The notes beneath the pieces are model-generated. The model was not told where the DNA came from. It searched no databases and saw only the letters and a program-made list of their open reading frames with translations. A stretch of DNA of 58,111 nt, taken from IMG/VR virus record IMGVR_UViG_3300025141_000107, positions 1 to 58,111 of that record; one strand, given 5' to 3'. The position numbers were made by a program, and so were the translations under genes. This DNA is from a virus. Shown piece after piece: positions 6,633-15,140 of this stretch (position 1 is the stretch's first letter; each line of letters begins with the position of its first letter).

Positions 6633-6827
6633 CTGACTCATGTTAGGCGGAAGGGTTCCGCTTTAAAAGAGCTAGGTGTGGTCAAGAGACATTCATTAAA
6701 TGAATCAGGGGACGTAAAAAACTATGATGTATACTGGACTGAAAGTGGTGTGCTTGAGAAGGGAATACCGGTTCACATGCTCGAATCAGTTAAGCAACAG
6801 CATCATGCTCACGAAGCTACAGAATAG
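6633..6827 (+). pseudogene. In-frame continuation after the TGA of the triple-leader gene
   Basis: The frame of the preceding gene continues directly after TGA 6630-6632 for 64 sense codons to TAG 6825. It reads coding-like text such as YDVYWTESGVLEKG and IPVHMLESVKQQHH. No ATG start exists in frame (GTG 6678 is possible but lacks a clear ribosome site). It may be the old C-terminus cut off by a nonsense mutation, a readthrough extension, or a short gene with an unusual start. Confidence 0.45.
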
Positions 6828-6839
6828 CTAGGAAAGTAG

Positions 6840-7304
6840 ATGAAAATCACCCGTAGACATCTTAGACGACTCATCAATGAAGAGATTACAATTTTATCTG
6901 AGCATGATGGTCACCACGGTGATCATGCATCTGTTGATCAGCGATTTCGCTGGTATCTTGATGTAACTAGCAGGATTGCTTCTAAAAGAGGATCAGCTAT
7001 AGAGGGTGAAATACAGGGCTTGAGAAGAGATGTAGCAGAGTTACTCGGTGATCTAGAGAGACATCTACCTGGCCACAGTCCTGCCTATGATCATCTTATG
7101 AACTTGGTTTTGCGCAATGATGACTTTCCTATACTCTCGTCCCTATTTGCAGATGAAATCAGCGTTCAGAATGATAACACTGATGTTGCAAATACAAGCT
7201 ACTCCGTTGATGATGTCGTATTTCACGATGTGGACTTGAGTGATATCGATGTCGAAGAGCTTGAAGGTAAAACAGGTGCTGCTCAAACTAGGGAAATCCC
7301 ATGA
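6840..7304 (+). CDS. Leader protein, hypothetical
   Basis: This 154-residue protein starts at ATG 6840. Residues 1-20 are the shared leader (MKITRRHLRRLINEEI), followed by ILSEHDGHHGDH, a His-rich stretch with an L-S-E site. The middle is helical (LRRDVAELLGDLERHL) and the C-terminus acidic (DVDLSDIDVEELEG). No known domain is recognised. Confidence 0.65.
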   Translation: MKITRRHLRRLINEEITILSEHDGHHGDHASVDQRFRWYLDVTSRIASKRGSAIEGEIQGLRRDVAELLGDLERHLPGHSPAYDHLMNLVLRNDDFPILSSLFADEISVQNDNTDVANTSYSVDDVVFHDVDLSDIDVEELEGKTGAAQTREIP

Positions 7305-7314
7305 GAGAAAACAA

Positions 7315-8082
7315 ATGAAAATAACGCGAAGACAAATTAATCTTCTTGTAAAAGAAGCAGTTGAAATTTTGAATGAAGAAGGGTATGACTGTATCAAAGA
7401 TTATATGCTAATGGGTTACTCTAGAGGCGAAGCACAGAAAATGTGTGGAGGATCATCCAGCAGAAGCAATTACAGCGGTGGACAAAGAAGGCGACGCTCG
7501 AGAGCGATGTCATACACAGGTCTCAATGATTCTACAATTTCTGACATTGAAACTATTATTAGAGATTCACGTGAGCAGCTTACAGACTGGGAAGATAATT
7601 TTCTTGCATCTGTTCTAAATCAACTTAAATATAAGAGGATAGGCTTGTCTCCCAAGCAAGATCCAATTATAAAGAGAATCTTATCTAAGTATAAGCAGGA
7701 TGATGATCCGGATACTAATGACGACGGTGTTCTTGATGCTGAAGAGATCAGCGCAATGGTTGATAAAATTGAGGACGATATAATCAATGAATCTGCTCAT
7801 GCTAAACCTGAGACTGCTGATCTGGCAAATGCAGCACTCGGTTTCATTCAAGAGTGGCAACAGGACGGAAAAGATGCCAGTGAAAAATCAAAGCGTGCTC
7901 TTGACACAGTAAAGGCTAGCTCTGAGTTTGAAAAGATGAGAACAGATGGAACTTCTGTCAAAGCCGATCGCTCCAGTCTATTTTTGAAAAAAGTACAAGA
8001 TCTCCAGAAAAGTGACAAAGAACTGTTTGATTATCTCAAGGATATCGGCAAGAAGATTACAATTCAAAGTGTCGGACTGTAG
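7315..8082 (+). CDS. Leader protein with an EF-hand-like calcium loop
   Basis: This 255-residue protein starts at ATG 7315; the frame is open upstream to 7240, but the leader MKITRRQINLLVKEAVE fixes the start. An Arg/Ser-rich patch follows at about 55-65 (GGQRRRRSRAM). Around residues 133-148 DPDTNDDGVLDAEEI is a calcium-binding loop of the EF-hand or dockerin type. The remainder is helical. The catalytic role, if any, is unknown. Confidence 0.65.
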   Translation: MKITRRQINLLVKEAVEILNEEGYDCIKDYMLMGYSRGEAQKMCGGSSSRSNYSGGQRRRRSRAMSYTGLNDSTISDIETIIRDSREQLTDWEDNFLASVLNQLKYKRIGLSPKQDPIIKRILSKYKQDDDPDTNDDGVLDAEEISAMVDKIEDDIINESAHAKPETADLANAALGFIQEWQQDGKDASEKSKRALDTVKASSEFEKMRTDGTSVKADRSSLFLKKVQDLQKSDKELFDYLKDIGKKITIQSVGL

Positions 8083-8084
8083 AT

Positions 8085-8822
8085 GTGAAAATCTCAGATG
8101 CAAATATTAGAAGAATCATAAGAGAAGAGATTAGATATTCGCTGAATGAGATATCTGATGAAGAGGCAGAGAAAGTTCTTGGAAGAGAGCTTGAGACAAG
8201 CTTTTGCAGAGTTGGGGCATCAGACTTAAAGAGGTTGACTCTCGCTGATATTAAAAAATATGGTGGAAGAGTTCCGTCTTACTACTCAAGTAAAATAAAC
8301 ATTGCCACGACACCACCTATAAAAGCTGAAGATCTCGTGAGTATCACAAGTAATTTTGCAGGCCCTGGGAGACCTGGGCATAAAGGTATCGACTACGCTG
8401 CAAATGCGGGCACGCCTATCTACGCAGTTGCAGATGGTGTAGTTAGGAAAATATACACTAATCCTGACGCGGTGAACGGTTATGGAGTTGACATTGATCA
8501 CGGCCACGGCGCGGATTGTGTCAACCACAGCTCACAGTACATTCACATGTTCGAGTTGCCGTGGTCAGGTGAGAGAGACGAAAAGGGTAAAAGAATACCT
8601 GGGAAAAATTTAAGAGTAGGTCAAGAAATAAAAAAAGGAGACCACATAGGGAGGGTGGGAAATACAGGTGCAAGTAGGGGGGCACACCTTCACTTTCAGA
8701 TAATGCAAAATGGTGTTGCAGTCAACCCAATTCTATTCAGGGAGGATGATCCCTACGCCGCTGCCCGGGAAAGAGGGTGGAAGGGTGAAATGATAGAAGA
8801 CGAAGAGGAGCATGAAGAGTGA
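8085..8822 (+). CDS. M23-family metallopeptidase with leader
   Basis: This 245-residue protein starts at GTG 8085. The leader is MKISDANIRRIIREEI, then LNE at 20-22. From about residue 88 it is an M23 (LytM-type) zinc peptidase: H99-K-G-I-D103, the G-x-P-x-x-A-V-A-D-G turn and H201-L-H203-F are all present, so the zinc site looks intact. M23 enzymes cut glycyl or peptide cross-links in peptidoglycan. In a phage, a virion-borne copy would help DNA entry and a free copy lysis; the leader favours the virion (inference). The acidic tail is EDEEEHEE. Confidence 0.85.
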   Translation: MKISDANIRRIIREEIRYSLNEISDEEAEKVLGRELETSFCRVGASDLKRLTLADIKKYGGRVPSYYSSKINIATTPPIKAEDLVSITSNFAGPGRPGHKGIDYAANAGTPIYAVADGVVRKIYTNPDAVNGYGVDIDHGHGADCVNHSSQYIHMFELPWSGERDEKGKRIPGKNLRVGQEIKKGDHIGRVGNTGASRGAHLHFQIMQNGVAVNPILFREDDPYAAARERGWKGEMIEDEEEHEE

Positions 8823-8917
8823 AGATCACACGTAAGCAATTAAGACAACTTATCAAAGAAGAGCAAGATAGATTACTATCAAGACATCGGTCTAAAGATC
8901 TCGAAGATTACTTATAA
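8819..8917 (+). CDS. Leader-only micro-protein
   Basis: A 32-residue peptide starts at GTG 8819, overlapping the stop of the peptidase gene. MKITRKQLRQLIKEEQDRLL is one of the best matches to the leader consensus, and only 12 residues follow (SRHRSKDLEDYL). It could be the remnant of a deleted leader protein or a free leader peptide that competes for, or co-assembles with, the leader's binding partner. Confidence 0.55.
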   Translation: MKITRKQLRQLIKEEQDRLLSRHRSKDLEDYL

Positions 8918-8926
8918 ACCTACACT

Positions 8927-9295
8927 ATGGCACCTAAGAAACGAAGGCGCAGGAAGAAGAGAAAGCTGTGGAGCAAAAAGTCAGACTACACATGTCTCGA
9001 TGGCTCAATAGTTTCAATGGATAGCACTTGGGAAGTCGAATGTGCTAAGCGGCTGGATGAACTAGGAATTCGCTGGATAAGAAACCCAAGCCTCAAACTC
9101 AAGTACACCACGCGGGGCCGTAGAGCTCGGAACTATATCCCAGACTTCTACCTGCCTGATCATGATGTCTACATCGAGGTGAAGGGATACTGGACGGACG
9201 CAGCGAGACATAAGATGAAGGACGTCCAGGAGCGCAATCCAGTGAAAATAATCATCCTCGAAAGTCTCGAGGAGATTTGCAACTTTGTACTATAA
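8927..9295 (+). CDS. PD-(D/E)XK nuclease-like protein
   Basis: This 122-residue protein starts at ATG 8927. The first 18 residues are very basic (KKRRRRKKRK). The core NYIPDFYLPD followed by YIEVKGYW gives P-D-x10-E-V-K, the catalytic signature of PD-(D/E)XK endonucleases, here like VSR/DUF559-type small nucleases. An upstream S-x-W-E-x-E-x-A-K-R-L-D helix fits the conserved N-terminal helix of the fold. Possible roles are recombination, DNA-end processing or homing. It is one of few genes in this region without the leader. Confidence 0.75.
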   Translation: MAPKKRRRRKKRKLWSKKSDYTCLDGSIVSMDSTWEVECAKRLDELGIRWIRNPSLKLKYTTRGRRARNYIPDFYLPDHDVYIEVKGYWTDAARHKMKDVQERNPVKIIILESLEEICNFVL

Positions 9296-9325
9296 AAACC
9301 GGAGACTAGAGAATATTTAGATAGT

Positions 9326-10528
9326 ATGCTTATATCTAAAAAGCGATTACTACAGATTATCAGAGAAGAGCTTATTCGTGAGGCAGATGAATTCACCCTA
9401 GGGTATGAGTCAAATGAGCCGACAGAGTCTGAGCATACTTCAAATGTTAGAAACATCGAGAGATGGTTTGAAGAGGTTCGCGAAGAGTTTATAGGATGTA
9501 CCAAGGAAGAGATAGGCAGGACCAGGGAGGAAGGCCTTTACGGCGAGCTATATGCAGACGGCGTAACCTTCAACGATTGGGTTCTTGGCGGTGAAGACTC
9601 GCTTGTTGCTCAGATGAATAGAAGGTGTCCGTCGCTAATGTTTGGAAACCTTGTTGTCAATGAAGATGGGAACGAACTCCTTGGTTTTTTGATGAAGGTG
9701 TTCCTGGCAAGAACAAATCTCATACTGATCACAGGTCCAAATGATCCAAATTGGGGCGAGGAGCAAGGTAGACAAATTGAGAATGATGCCTTCTTTAGAT
9801 CTCGCTTTGGTGTTAGGATGAAAGGCAGTGGTGATACCGAAAGACAGATAGAGAGACATCTCGAGGGAGATCACAATACCATATACATATACATGTACGG
9901 TGTCGATACAGAGAGAGCAAATAGCATAAGTGAATCATTTATCAAGGACACAATTCTGGCACATGAGTTTGGTCACGCTAGACAGAAGCTTACACAGGGA
10001 TTCGGGCAGGCACTTATCACATCACTCGGGTTGCATTCGGAGCTTGAAGACATTGATGCAGGCATTGTTGATGAGCTTATAGAACCCTGGCTGAAAGCAT
10101 CAATTGGAAAAGAGTTTGACTCAGACACTGAAGACATGCTTATGGATAAGTGGGAGAAGCTTGGAGGAAATCTAGGGGATGAGTCACAAACCGGCGCTGG
10201 TCAATACGCCCAGGCAGCGGGGTGGCTAGAGACACGAATGTACAGCGACAATGAGGTTCACAACATTCTAACAACAGACCTGAGAAGAGAGCTGATCAAG
10301 ACGTACGGTCCCCTCTACGGAAATGAACCCGACGAAGTGGCCGAATTTTATGAAGATGCGCTGCGAGACTTCTTGGGCTTAAGCATGCCTGAGATAGTCC
10401 AGGGCGGATTTGATAATCGAAACAGGATGCTAGGGTTTAGACTCCTGCTAAAAGACGATCAGAACATTGACACAATCTACGGCGAGCTGGCCAGCGCTAA
10501 GTCTGATCACGACCACGACCACACTTAA
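9326..10528 (+). CDS. Zincin metalloprotease-like protein with leader
   Basis: This 400-residue protein starts at ATG 9326. Residues 1-19 are a leader variant (MLISKKRLLQIIREEL). A zinc-binding H-E-F-G-H lies at 213-217 within TILAHEFGHARQKL, and E234-x-x-D-x-D or the acidic helix after it may supply the third ligand. The N-terminal half is acidic and helical, and the end has a His/Asp-rich tail (DHDHDHT). Possible roles are capsid or envelope proteolysis, or degradation of a host factor after ejection. The exact family is unknown. Confidence 0.65.
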   Translation: MLISKKRLLQIIREELIREADEFTLGYESNEPTESEHTSNVRNIERWFEEVREEFIGCTKEEIGRTREEGLYGELYADGVTFNDWVLGGEDSLVAQMNRRCPSLMFGNLVVNEDGNELLGFLMKVFLARTNLILITGPNDPNWGEEQGRQIENDAFFRSRFGVRMKGSGDTERQIERHLEGDHNTIYIYMYGVDTERANSISESFIKDTILAHEFGHARQKLTQGFGQALITSLGLHSELEDIDAGIVDELIEPWLKASIGKEFDSDTEDMLMDKWEKLGGNLGDESQTGAGQYAQAAGWLETRMYSDNEVHNILTTDLRRELIKTYGPLYGNEPDEVAEFYEDALRDFLGLSMPEIVQGGFDNRNRMLGFRLLLKDDQNIDTIYGELASAKSDHDHDHT

Positions 10529-10530
10529 GC

Positions 10531-10573
10531 GCGGTTAAACAATAAAAGATCTTAGCTGAAGAATAGTTATAAG
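10531..10573 (+). promoter_or_regulatory. Late-type promoter repeat, copy 1
   Basis: First of six copies of an intergenic block with the core TTAAACAATAAAAGATC and, about 12 bp later, GAATAGTTATAAG. It lies 3 bp after the zincin stop and 18 bp before the next gene's GTG. Confidence 0.55.
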
Positions 10574-10590
10574 TGACCAGAGAGGAACAC

Positions 10591-10950
10591 GTGAAAATAA
10601 CACGTAGACAGCTAAGAAGAATCATTAGTGAGGAAGCTACACATATGAAGGTGATGCATCAGTTAATGAAGATGATTCCCGGATTCAAGAACGTTCCGCG
10701 TGGTAGACCTTGGGCAGATCCTACTAACAGCCGATACATTCCCAATACCTTGGGATGGATCACACAGAAAGATGTTGATGATCTGGGTGGCGGGCAACCT
10801 AAGTCTATTCTGGAGATCACTTCAGATGCTGCAGGCCGCGAGATCACATACACTGTAGTTCGGTGGGGAGGCACGAGCGGTGACACGAAGGCTACATCCA
10901 AGACACACGTCGATTACGTAATTCACTTTGGTAATTCTGGTGCCAGTTAA
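10591..10950 (+). CDS. Leader protein, hypothetical
   Basis: This 119-residue protein starts at GTG 10591 after AGAGGAA. A GTG at 10573 is in frame but would put six residues ahead of the leader MKITRRQLRRIISEE. The body has the pattern of a small alpha/beta domain (ILEITSDAAGREITYTVV, HVDYVIHFG). It is not recognised. Its stop lies within the next late-type repeat. Confidence 0.65.
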   Translation: MKITRRQLRRIISEEATHMKVMHQLMKMIPGFKNVPRGRPWADPTNSRYIPNTLGWITQKDVDDLGGGQPKSILEITSDAAGREITYTVVRWGGTSGDTKATSKTHVDYVIHFGNSGAS

Positions 10951-10985
10951 ACAATAAAAGATCAAAGTAAAAGAATAGTTATATG
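10943..10985 (+). promoter_or_regulatory. Late-type promoter repeat, copy 2
   Basis: AGTTAAACAATAAAAGATC followed by GAATAGTTATAT. The upstream gene's stop codon (TAA 10948-10950) is part of the repeat. It drives the gene at 11002. Confidence 0.55.
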
Positions 10986-11001
10986 GGTACGGAGATAAAC
11001 A

Positions 11002-11481
11002 ATGCGCATAAAGAGAAGATTGCTTGTAGAATTAATCAACGAAGAAATGATGAATGTAAGTGAGGCAAATTCAGGTGTTGATCCGAAGACAGGAAGATCG
11101 TGGTCTATAAGTCCGATGACAGGTGAGAAACACTGGGGAGGGATCGCAGACGAGGATGTTGAGGAACAAGAGAATGCTACTGCAGCAATCGACAATGCTA
11201 GAAACCAGAGAGATGACGGTTTATCATTTGAAGATTTTGCAAGGCTAGTCATTGATCAACTTAATCTATACGATGAGTGGCTGGGCAATACATCTGTTGA
11301 AGACGTAGTTGCTAATCTAGTGGGTGGCGGCACCGACTCTGACGATTGGGAACCAGACACCGGTTATGCCGTCTTGGATGCCGCTCGTGGGTATGAGCTC
11401 GATGAATCAGAAACCGATGAGGGAACACCCTTGACTGAGATGCCAGCATCGTGGCAACAGATATTAAGAAATGTGCTATAA
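11002..11481 (+). CDS. Leader protein, acidic hypothetical
   Basis: This 159-residue protein starts at ATG 11002. The leader is MRIKRRLLVELINEE, then NVSEANS with a possible S-E cleavage position. The rest is strongly acidic, with predicted helices (FEDFARLVIDQLNLYDEW). The C-terminus, PASWQQILRNVL, resembles the W-x-x-(L/I) amphipathic tails seen in other leader proteins here. No domain is recognised. Confidence 0.65.
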   Translation: MRIKRRLLVELINEEMMNVSEANSGVDPKTGRSWSISPMTGEKHWGGIADEDVEEQENATAAIDNARNQRDDGLSFEDFARLVIDQLNLYDEWLGNTSVEDVVANLVGGGTDSDDWEPDTGYAVLDAARGYELDESETDEGTPLTEMPASWQQILRNVL

Positions 11482-11497
11482 AGATGTGGAATGAAAC

Positions 11498-12691
11498 ATG
11501 AGGATAACACACTCACAGCTTAGAGAGATCATAGGCAAAATCATTCTCGCAGAGTCACGATATTTTGGAATGTCAATTCAGGATGTCCTATCTTATCTTA
11601 AGGAATTTTCTGAACATACATGGGTATTTCTAGATCTTGAGACGACTGGGCTTAATAATCCCGCTGAGCTCAAAGAAGGACAGATAACTGAGATAGCTGC
11701 AATAGCTGTCAATCCTAATGACTGGTCAGGAGATTCTCAGATCGTCGGTGTGTTTAATAGAAAGATAGAACTAAATAAGAATACGAAATGGCGACATGAT
11801 AGAGCCGAAGAGAAAGCGAGACTTGTAGCAGATCAGATAAAAAACCTCGAGGATGAGATAGATGAGCTCGAGGAGCTTTGCTCCTCAGATTCTGCTGAAC
11901 TTGAGGAAGATGATGAGAGGTGCGCTGGTCTCGATGACCTGAAGCAACAGCTTCATGACATACTCGAGAAGAAGAAGAAGAACGCTAGGAACTGGTCAGT
12001 CCCGGATGCACTTGAGTATACAAACTACTACGGCATTCCAGATGAGTGGGATTCAGCTGCTGATGGTGTCCTCGAAATTGACGAACAGTGGGATGGAAAT
12101 TATATCGATGAGCAGGTAGCGATCAATGAATTTTTCACATTCGTCGCACAGTATGACAAGCCTGTTCTTGTAATACAAAATGCAGCATTTGATTCTGAGT
12201 GGCTGGGTGTTAGATTCAAGCAGAAGGCTGAGAGATATCCCACGATTGACACATTGAAGATCAGCCAGCTATTTCTCACACCCATGTTAAAGACACTTGC
12301 ATCAAGCGGAGATCAGGATGCGATCGACTTTCTCAGCTCTTCCGGCTCTGATGGCAGGAGTGGTCTAGCAAATATTTCAAAGGGTTTTGGGCTATCAGTG
12401 GACGGGCATCACACTGCTATAGTTGATGTCAAGATGACACTAACCATGCTCTCTCATGTCATCAGCAAGCTTAGAGAGAATCCGGACCTTAACATTGAAG
12501 TCGAGCACGGTGAAGCAGTATTTGGCAGACCTATTTATGATGATGAAGGAAATATTATTGGACGAAAAGGTGGTGCTATTGCATCTGCTGAGCGTGAAAA
12601 GAAGAAAAGAAAATGGTGGACGAAAAAACATCACACTAGAGCACAGCGTAAGAGACGACAAAAGAGAAGAGAATTAGGAGAAACAACGTGA
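11498..12691 (+). CDS. DnaQ-like 3'-5' exonuclease with leader
   Basis: This 397-residue protein starts at ATG 11498. The leader is MRITHSQLREIIGK. The DEDDh exonuclease core is split: WVFLDLETTGL (Exo I, D46 and E48); a long Glu/Lys coiled-coil insertion at about 105-165; QNAAFDSEWLG (Exo II) near 228-237; and HHTAIVDVKMT (Exo III, His then Asp) near 304-312. All four acidic residues and the His are present, so it should be active on DNA or RNA 3' ends. The C-terminus is very basic (KKRKWWTKKHH) and probably binds nucleic acid. Confidence 0.85.
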   Translation: MRITHSQLREIIGKIILAESRYFGMSIQDVLSYLKEFSEHTWVFLDLETTGLNNPAELKEGQITEIAAIAVNPNDWSGDSQIVGVFNRKIELNKNTKWRHDRAEEKARLVADQIKNLEDEIDELEELCSSDSAELEEDDERCAGLDDLKQQLHDILEKKKKNARNWSVPDALEYTNYYGIPDEWDSAADGVLEIDEQWDGNYIDEQVAINEFFTFVAQYDKPVLVIQNAAFDSEWLGVRFKQKAERYPTIDTLKISQLFLTPMLKTLASSGDQDAIDFLSSSGSDGRSGLANISKGFGLSVDGHHTAIVDVKMTLTMLSHVISKLRENPDLNIEVEHGEAVFGRPIYDDEGNIIGRKGGAIASAEREKKKRKWWTKKHHTRAQRKRRQKRRELGETT

Positions 12692-14031
12692 AAATCACAC
12701 GCAAACAACTAGGAAGAATTATCAAGGAAGAGCTCACAAGACTTTCAGAGAGTGATCCTTGGGGTGGACCATCTTATGATGAGCAATGGCAAGATGAAGC
12801 AGCTGGGCTTCATGGAGCCGAGCCAAGTGCGAACATCTTACCTGGGTCGAGTATCGAGAGTGGAGAAGGGTGTGTTGATGGAGACCAAGATGGGATCTGC
12901 GACTTTGCTGATAGCGACCTTGACGATGACGGTATTGTTGATTCAGCTCAGGTACCTTTAGATATTGTCGACGGTGACACAGGTGAGATCTATGCACAGT
13001 GGGATGATCCAGACAACTGGAATGACGAGCCCTTTAGCGGAATGGAAGCAGATTTTGAAATCTGGCTAGGTAAGAATCCACGCTATACAAGACATCCAGA
13101 CACACAAAAACTCTCTCAGGAGAATGCCATCAATGCATGGTGGGTTACAGACGCCGCAGAACAGGCCGCCTGGGACAAGCGTGCAAATCAAACTCTCGTC
13201 GGGAAATACAATCTACCCTCAGGCGGGTGGGGAATACCTGAGCCTGACCGCGGAACGACTAGTGAAGGTACATCTATGAATGAAGGGGTGATGGTATCAC
13301 TCCAGCCTATAACACAGATCAACAGAGCAGAGGAGTCTCATGAATCAAGGTGGATGAGACTTGCAGGCATCACCGAAGAGATGGGAAGACTTGTAGAGGA
13401 TGACGGAGACTCAAATCCTGCAGAGGAGAGGTATGTCACTGTAAGTGCTCAAACTCCTGAAGGTCCAATAGAAATAGAGCTGTGGGATAAAATATCAGGT
13501 GTTGAGACAGGCTTTGCGATAGTTGTAAATCCTTATTACATTGATTTGGGAGAAGTGGGTCATGATCCCGACTGGAAGCGAAAAGATGGGAGAACTGTGG
13601 TGGGAGTTCCACAAGATCACCCTAATGCAGTACCGGTAGGAGATGCATATTTTGAGCTCTACCAGGAGTGGAATGAGGATGGTTACACGACTCCCATTGA
13701 TGATGTCATGGGGTGGACACCTCGCGACAGAGAGTGGTGGAGCGAGACATCAGGCGACGGTGGAGACTATGCACGGCAAGCTTCAGAGTTCGACCCAGAA
13801 GAATATGTGAGATCTGCATCCGGAATGTGGATTTTAAAACCACAGGGAGACGACGATTTAGGTGAGGATCTCCCACCGCACACGGGAATGGGACGAAGAC
13901 CCTCTGGTAGGCATGGAAGAGGTCAGCTTAGTGAAAGCGCAGACACGTGGATGAGAATTGCAGGTATTTCCCAAGAGACGGGAATGCTTACCGAAAAGGA
14001 AGTCCTCAATGAAAAAAGTGAGAATAGATAA
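12688..14031 (+). CDS. Leader protein with calcium-binding Asp repeats
   Basis: This 447-residue protein starts at GTG 12688, overlapping the exonuclease stop. The leader is MKITRKQLGRIIKEEL followed by RLSESDPW. Residues 63-85 are thrombospondin type-3-like calcium loops (DGDQDGICDFADSDLDDDG). Two copies of an amphipathic repeat occur, near 221 (RWMRLAGITEEMGRL) and near 420 (TWMRIAGISQETGML). The repeat and the Trp-rich acidic body suggest a structural or binding role rather than an enzyme. Confidence 0.65.
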   Translation: MKITRKQLGRIIKEELTRLSESDPWGGPSYDEQWQDEAAGLHGAEPSANILPGSSIESGEGCVDGDQDGICDFADSDLDDDGIVDSAQVPLDIVDGDTGEIYAQWDDPDNWNDEPFSGMEADFEIWLGKNPRYTRHPDTQKLSQENAINAWWVTDAAEQAAWDKRANQTLVGKYNLPSGGWGIPEPDRGTTSEGTSMNEGVMVSLQPITQINRAEESHESRWMRLAGITEEMGRLVEDDGDSNPAEERYVTVSAQTPEGPIEIELWDKISGVETGFAIVVNPYYIDLGEVGHDPDWKRKDGRTVVGVPQDHPNAVPVGDAYFELYQEWNEDGYTTPIDDVMGWTPRDREWWSETSGDGGDYARQASEFDPEEYVRSASGMWILKPQGDDDLGEDLPPHTGMGRRPSGRHGRGQLSESADTWMRIAGISQETGMLTEKEVLNEKSENR

Positions 14032-14048
14032 GCTTTGGAGTCAAAGCT
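14031..14048 (+). other. Short hairpin after the calcium-loop gene
   Basis: AGCTTTG, a 4-base loop, CAAAGCT. There is no T-run, so it is not a classic terminator. It may protect a 3' end or weaken readthrough before the next late-type promoter. Confidence 0.4.
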
Positions 14049-14065
14049 CCTATATGAACATGAGT

Positions 14066-14110
14066 GCGGTTAACCAATAAAAGATCAGAGTGGCTGAATA
14101 GTTATATAAG
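14066..14110 (+). promoter_or_regulatory. Late-type promoter repeat, copy 3
   Basis: GCGGTTAACCAATAAAAGATC, then GTGGCTGAATAGTTATATAAG. It lies between the calcium-loop gene and the gene at 14137 and is nearly identical to copy 6. Confidence 0.6.
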
Positions 14111-14136
14111 AATCGCAGAGGGAGAGAGATAGAATC

Positions 14137-14421
14137 ATGCGCGTTACCCGTAATCAACTAAGAAGAATCATTCAGGAAACTATCGACGCAGATGTGGATG
14201 GCAACGGAATACCCGACGATCAGGAAGACACCATGGATCCAGACGACAAGGTCTCTATGATTCTTAATAAAGTTAGAGATCTTCTAGGCGAAGCATACGA
14301 GATTGCCAATAGTGCACCAGATCACCAGGACAAGGGTGAGGGCTACGCAATGGACCAGGTCCAGTCAGTGGTTAACAATCTCCACCAAGATTACGGCACA
14401 GAGTATTGGAATCGCGGTTAA
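14137..14421 (+). CDS. Leader protein with calcium loop, small
   Basis: This 94-residue protein starts at ATG 14137. The leader MRVTRNQLRRIIQE runs directly into DADVDGNGIPDDQED, a calcium-binding loop. A helical domain follows (LNKVRDLLGEAYEIANSA). It ends YWNRG, whose last codons and stop (GGT TAA) are the start of the next late-type repeat. Confidence 0.65.
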   Translation: MRVTRNQLRRIIQETIDADVDGNGIPDDQEDTMDPDDKVSMILNKVRDLLGEAYEIANSAPDHQDKGEGYAMDQVQSVVNNLHQDYGTEYWNRG

Positions 14422-14457
14422 CCAATATAAGATCAGAGTAGATGAATACTTATATAG
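14414..14457 (+). promoter_or_regulatory. Late-type promoter repeat, copy 4
   Basis: GCGGTTAACCAATATAAGATC then GATGAATACTTATATAGG. The upstream stop is inside it, and the next start ATG 14461 is 4 bp downstream. That spacing implies either a very short leader or an upstream transcription start. Confidence 0.55.
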
Positions 14458-14460
14458 GTC

Positions 14461-15093
14461 ATGCGGATAACTAGAAAACGACTAAGACAGATTATCAAGG
14501 AGGAGCTTCTTCTCGAAGGAGGAATGATTTGGCTTCCTGTTCATCCTGCTGCACTTGTTTATCACTATTACACACCGCAAATGCTTCAAAAAATTATAGG
14601 AGCGTATATTTCTCTTGCAAAAGATGCAGCAATGCATATCGAAAAAAACCCGCTTGGTAAAGCACTGCTAAAAAGAGCTGGAATAAAACAAGGCTCACTG
14701 TTTAGTTCACTTAAATCAGGGCAAAAAAACGCATATGGAATTTATTTAATTGCGTATGCATCGGGGGTGATTGGGTGGAATATAGGTGAAGTCCTTTTGG
14801 ATGCATACCCTCATGATTTGGGAGCTTCGGCAAGCGGAAAGCAAATTCAAGTTGATGTTGATAATATCGATTTTGATGACTTAAAAGAAAATCTTATTCC
14901 ATACGCAATAGAAATTGCATCAACTTTAATTCCCAAAATGGCTGCGGCTCCAGGTGAAATGCTCACGCATGGAGGCGACGCATTTAGAAGAGCAACAACG
15001 TCTACTGCTTCGGGAAAATTAATTGATCCTGACCCGAGAGGCATTGACTGGCCTTATGCATGGGAACAACTCAAGAGTGCGGTTAACCAATAA
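14461..15093 (+). CDS. Leader protein, hypothetical helical
   Basis: This 210-residue protein starts at ATG 14461. The leader is MRITRKRLRQIIKEELLLEG. The central part has moderately hydrophobic stretches (YGIYLIAYASGVIGWNIGEV) that could pack in a helical bundle or touch membrane. Codon use is more A/T-rich than in neighbouring genes. The C-terminal SAVNQ is encoded by the next late-type repeat. Function is unknown. Confidence 0.6.
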   Translation: MRITRKRLRQIIKEELLLEGGMIWLPVHPAALVYHYYTPQMLQKIIGAYISLAKDAAMHIEKNPLGKALLKRAGIKQGSLFSSLKSGQKNAYGIYLIAYASGVIGWNIGEVLLDAYPHDLGASASGKQIQVDVDNIDFDDLKENLIPYAIEIASTLIPKMAAAPGEMLTHGGDAFRRATTSTASGKLIDPDPRGIDWPYAWEQLKSAVNQ

Positions 15094-15121
15094 AAGAACA
15101 GAGTAGATGAATAGTTATAAG
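15079..15121 (+). promoter_or_regulatory. Late-type promoter repeat, copy 5
   Basis: GCGGTTAACCAATAAAAGAAC then GATGAATAGTTATAAGG. It overlaps the last four codons and stop of the upstream gene and drives the LysM gene at 15141. Confidence 0.6.
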
Positions 15122-15140
15122 GGCACGGAGAGATAGAATC

